DNA from: Acanthosoma haemorrhoidale
Taxonomy: Eukaryota > Arthropoda > Insecta > Hemiptera > Acanthosomatidae
Reading direction: 5' to 3'
DNA length: 64,000 nucleotides
Assembly (NCBI GenBank): GCA_930367205.1
Contig: OV884009.1
Location: 106,103,189 to 106,167,188 of the forward strand
Position 1 is the stretch's first letter. Every line of letters starts with the position of its first letter. This document shows positions 59,942 through 64,000 of the stretch, piece after piece. The notes under the pieces were generated by a model. That model worked only from the letters and a program-made list of their open reading frames with translations, did not search any database and had not been told where the DNA came from. The translations under genes were made by a program, and so were the position numbers.

Positions 59942-60763
59942 GAGAAAATATGTTGGAGGTTCTGTATGTACCAACAATGGATGGTCACTAGAAGGGGGCA
60001 CGTGAGGACAAGCGGGGCCTGATAGTGCGAGACTGGTTTACTAAAAGATTGGACAGTCAGGTAGACCAGCACAACGAAGGTGAACCCCCAGTGGAAGTAG
60101 TGTCTCTCAGTCAGGGACAGGATGAGGGAGAGATGGGTTCCCCCTACTACGGGAGTTCACAAATGCATAGTACACGGTGGATTTCAATCTAAGCTGCAAG
60201 AATCCAAAACAAGAATTATTTCCCACCACTTTTCTTAGGTTACTAATACCTTTTATCGTTTCCCCCTTTGTTGTTGTTTCCCTAATGCTGTCCTATTTTT
60301 CCACCAATTTTTCATGATGGAAAAATGAAATCCTAAAGAGATTAACCACATTTGCTCCCTTAAGGCAAAACTTAACGACACTATTCAACGAAAATGGCTC
60401 AAAGCCATTGAACCTTTACAGGTGTTTTGTTTAAGGGTGATCATAGAAAACTGAAGCAATGATTTGACTCCTTTAACGAGGACTGGGACAAAGTAGTAAA
60501 TTTATACCTTTCTTCTGGCATTTCTTCCTTGCTTCCCTCAGATACGATAGAAGCCTTCAGCCCAGACCAAGAGAAGGTAGTGCCAGCTTTGATCGATATA
60601 AGAATCGCACTTAAATTCGACTGCTGTCACTGAACCTTTATCTCTTCCAATTCCAATCTTTCAGTAAACCAGTTTCGCACTATCAGACCCCGCTTGTCCT
60701 CACGTACCCCCTTCTAGTGACCATCCATTGTTGGTACACACAGAACCTCCAACATATTTTCTC
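59942..60763. repeat. 109-bp inverted repeat pair with 604-bp spacer
   Basis: Arms 59942-60050 and 60655-60763 are reverse complements with about five differences and continue outward into A/T runs. The spacer has no recognised protein. Could be a foldback element or two opposed copies of one retroelement end. Confidence 0.88.
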
Positions 60764-60799
60764 TTTTTTTTCTTATTTATTGGTATTTTTTACTAGGAT

Positions 60800-61330
60800 G
60801 CATATCTTGCAATTCCCATCACCACCACCAGGTATAGTCCTCAAGACTGGGAACTGTCCCCACATCGCTCCTCCTATCCCGGCAAAGCTGTTGGGGACTT
60901 GTGTCACCCTATCCACCAGGTGCTCGATTCAGCTTCTTTCCCAGTATGTTACCTCAGAGCCCATTTTTACGTGCAACCAGAACAGTGGGGCACAATCTAT
61001 CTTCCCTTTCACCAGGATGGAAGTTGTCTTCTCAACAGCCATGGTCCGAACGACCAGGATAGCATTGCCACATGTTCTTTTCACTTACTTTCTAACCTCT
61101 GGTCCAACACCAGGTCGTCTAAGCAGGACACCGTGGGGATCCTTTTGTCATCCATCGCCACGAGGACCTTATAAATACTATCTTCCAAAATCTCTGACGA
61201 CCGCCCTGCGTTGATTCAGGTATATGTTGACCAGATCCCTGAGGTTACTAGGAGTCTCCCTCATCACGTAGGGACACCACACTGTTAAAAGCGGAGGAGA
61301 TGTCAAAAGTCAATAGTATAACTACTTACT
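60800..61330 (-). pseudogene. jockey/R1-type LINE reverse transcriptase fragment
   Basis: Minus strand: LLTFDISSAFNSV at about 61300 (RT motif with the first catalytic Asp), RDLVNIYLNQRRAVV near 61220, and a degenerate form of the G-x-PQGS-x-LGP block near 61110, followed by NAILVVRTMAVEKTT (A-x-x-x-A-E region). Frames shift several times. Orientation is opposite to the LINE on its right. Confidence 0.55.
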
Positions 61331-61369
61331 TGGTGTCACGTTAGTGCAAGTCATGTTGTCACTTATCAT

Positions 61370-62755
61370 GTCCAAGCGTCAGCTGTCAAGTCTGAAGTCA
61401 TGCGCATAACCGGCTACTCTGGATCGAGAGGGCCATAGGCTGTGGTGGAGTCCTAGTGGCTGTAGGATATGACATCACTTGGAAGGAAATGGCTTACCGG
61501 TAACTACTAGCAATGCCAAGCTCCATCATCTGACGGTAAAGATAAATCTGGGGAATCCCATTTATCTTACTATCCTGTAGAAAAACCTGCTGCGTAGAAA
61601 GGACCACATTGGATTGGGGACATCATTGCACGACATATGCTGTGGCACAATACATCAAGCAATGAGGGTGGCAGACTCTTGATGAAAACGCCCTTTACGA
61701 TCATACACCCTCAGACGTTCACCTTTCACCACAGGGCTAACCCGCAAATGACCTCAACCCTCAGTTTCCTGATAACCAGGCAGCCGCATTGCATCACAAA
61801 TGGCACCACTCTGGAATTTTTTACGCGAGACCACAGGCCAGTCCTGTATGTAGTGGACAGTAAAGTCACAACCTCTCGTCCAACAAATTACAATTACGGT
61901 CTGCCTGACTGGGAGCATGGGTCACAACTTTACCACAAACTGCATGCAGTGCCAGTTCTCCACAAGGAAGAATTGAATCGTCAACTGACTTTCGTTACCG
62001 ATTGTCAATGCTGTTGACACCAGCATCCCGAAGTCGCTCACATTCTGAAAATTATTTCCTTGCGCAATGATTGGAAGAATAAGTGGTATTGGACACGGGA
62101 CCATCAAGCCAAGGTGGTTGTAAATTCTCATACATCGTGAATCCAAAGTTGATGCTTGGAAATCGGAAGAAAGTGGTCTGAAAAAAATGGAAGAAAATTA
62201 CAGGTGTACACAAAGTCTTACCAGCTCTCACACTTGCTGGCATTCTGATTTATCACTACAACATAAACTGATGATTTACAAGAGTATATTCAGGCTGGCT
62301 CTGGTATCACCCTTTTTATTCATCTTGCGGAAGTGATTCAAAGGATTTCAGAAAGGAATAATTATGAAAGTGGTCTGACATACATCATTCCATCACCAGA
62401 AAAAACGTGAGCTCCCCACGTTAGATGAATACATTTACCGTAGACACATATAAAATTCTTTGATTTACTGCGATTTCTGACCACTCCCGTATTCAACATG
62501 ATATCCCCACCACCACCACCAAGGAGATTGAAGCGGGACACTTAGGGTTTAAGTAAGTCATAAGTTAGTTTTAGGTCCCTCAGTTCGTAACCCGAAGGTG
62601 AGTCCCATTACCTGGTCCCTTTACGTCGTATTTAAATTTTGTTAGCTTGTAAGACCTTAAAATGCAGCTGCGATGCATGCAATACAGGGGGTAAATTGTA
62701 ATACTTATGTAATATGTATATATTTTGTTGTCAATAAATAAATGAACAGAGGTTC
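61370..62755 (+). mobile_element. jockey-type LINE, RT deleted, endonuclease and 3' end kept
   Basis: Plus strand. Endonuclease C-terminus: HRANPQMTSTLSFLITRQPH, then LEFFTRDHRPVLYVV near 61760-61850 (the S-D-H-x-P-V-L motif with R for S). A linker RNDWKNKWYWTRDHQAKVV follows at 62065-62120, then C-terminal pieces (LPTLDEYIYRRHI near 62415). The element ends in an A/T-rich 3' region with AATAAA-type tails at 62735-62755. The RT domain that should lie between the linker and the C-terminus is absent. Confidence 0.65.
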
Positions 62756-63929
62756 AGAAAAAAATGCCCAGGGTTCTATCAGCAATCTGCACTCGTCTCT
62801 TTTGGCGGTTGTGCCGCCAGTTCATTTGGTCCATTTTTAGCCAGGGTTAATTTGTCTTCTTCACAGCCAGTCTGAAATCGCTGGCTAACCTACTACAACC
62901 TCTACTTGAAGAAAGCTAGCCGATCTACACTTTACACTGAAGATAATGTATAACGATGGTGTAAATAATATTTGAACGCTTCTAAATTAATCATTAAACT
63001 GCAGCATAAAACCAATGTATTAGCTACTAAATATCATTAAATATTTATAAATCATTCCACTATAAACAAATGTATGGCCTTATCGTTTATTATTTAAACC
63101 AGGCATATAAAATATTATACCAGGTAAAATCTATGGATTCATTTAAAATATTTGAGGTTTGAACACTACACAATATCTGTAAATATATTTTCAGTGCTGT
63201 CTTCAACCTTTTTGTTAATAATGACATACTCTGCATTCACCAGATCTCCGATGGTCTAACATATTTTATACGGGAAGACTTTTGCTGATTTGCATGTTGG
63301 ACTCATAGTATGCCTGTAGCACTCGAATATTACTGGAAGCTCATGTCTCCTTTGTCTACCAGTCTTCTATTGAGTCTACCCAAAACTGACATTTCTCTTT
63401 CGATAGCTACCAAAAACCTCTCACAAACCGAACAATGTAACCCCCAGCCATGAATAGACTCGTGTAATGTGTGAATATCCTGGACGGAATGGCATACTAT
63501 AATTCACTACGGTAGTTGAACAAAGGAATCAAGACAATATACACATACATATTGTAACTATAAATATCAATTCAAAAATTTTAGTCTTAAATTTATTAAG
63601 TTGTTAATAATTAAAGTGGTTTAACTGCATAATAATTACAAACAATATTTTTAGAGCTTAACTTTTCATAAGTTTCCAAGGGTCAATCATCCCTGATTGT
63701 TAGACATGCCCTATAAAAACCTCTATGGCCCATAACTTTTTTTTTTTAAATAATCTTGATCTCTTGTATTAAAAACAAAACTTCCATTATAATGTATATT
63801 ATAGAAATTGTTTAAACCATTTTTTTTGTAATAAATAAATTTTCTGAAATCATTTAGCAGAAAAAAAAGCATTACCTATTACACCTTAAGCCAGGAGGCT
63901 TTGACCATTTAATCAATGAATAGATTTGA
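62756..63929. other. Intergenic, no gene found
   Basis: 62780-62930 and 63240-63480 are slightly GC-richer but show no recognisable exon, repeat end or RNA gene. Confidence 0.4.
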
Positions 63930-64000
63930 ATGGTCTGGTGAGTACAAATCATCAACCCCAAACAAGGAAAATTCCCTCACCAACGAGTATCCGGGATTGA
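63930..64000 (-). repeat. tRNA-derived SINE fragment at window edge
   Basis: Minus strand begins TCAATCCCGGATACTCGTTG, a B-box region, then GAGGGAATTTTCC and CACCAGACC, similar to the SINE bodies at 31270 and 42370. The head continues beyond base 64000. Confidence 0.55.

Noticed and set aside
60800..62755. Twin-priming (5' inversion) of a single LINE
   Set aside because: The plus-strand piece has endonuclease, linker, C-terminus and 3' end in one orientation, so the minus-strand RT cannot simply be the inverted half of the same insertion.
1..64000. CRISPR arrays, bacterial operons, rRNA genes
   Set aside because: No regularly spaced short repeats and no prokaryotic gene organisation. The sequence is intron-bearing eukaryotic DNA.

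Overview
The window reads as AT-rich nuclear DNA from an arthropod, most likely an insect. It has large introns, GT-AG splice sites, many transposable-element families and a nuclear copy of insect-order mitochondrial genes. There are no bacterial-style genes. One host gene accounts for all convincing host coding sequence: a BTB-BACK-kelch protein on the minus strand that I assign to the IVNS1ABP (KLHL39) family. Eleven coding exons chain in phase from a start codon at 46187 down to 425, giving about 521 residues, and the gene runs off the left edge before the last kelch blades. No single exon is long enough to stand out; the model rests on splice phase and on family-level similarity.

Layout on the + axis. 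1-9050: kelch exons (425-550, 2664-2809, 8618-8717) and a linker/kelch exon (8862-9050), separated by introns holding unidentified repeats and a partial duplication of exon 9 with its splice donor. 9051-18890: a 9.8-kb intron with a hAT transposase remnant, a 500-N assembly gap and a decayed copia element with intact target-site duplications (copia-1). 18891-23505: six exons coding linker, BACK and BTB. 23506-46162: the 22.7-kb first intron. It holds an internally deleted gypsy element, a piggyBac-like C-terminus, a pogo/Tigger-like MITE, tRNA-derived SINEs, a nuclear mitochondrial insertion (ND4L-ND4), a deleted copia with a perfect 97-bp foldback (copia-2), Tc1-like remnants and several local duplications. 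46163-46187 is the first coding exon, next to a short GC-rich stretch that probably contains the 5' UTR and promoter.

46,400-64,000, upstream of the gene, is almost entirely repeats. It contains a truncated mariner, a second copy of a 677-bp Tc1-containing block, a Tc1-derived MITE, a nearly complete copia (copia-3) with identical LTRs nested inside an older gypsy integrase, a terminal-inverted-repeat element, a 109-bp inverted repeat pair, degenerate jockey-type LINE sequence and a SINE at the right edge.

There is no operon-like system and no sign of a new enzymatic pathway. What is notable is structural: a host gene spread over at least 46 kb of transposon-filled introns, three related copia elements that share the same internal initiator-tRNA primer site but sit at different stages of decay, deletion derivatives that look recently mobilised, and duplications that copied splice sites.
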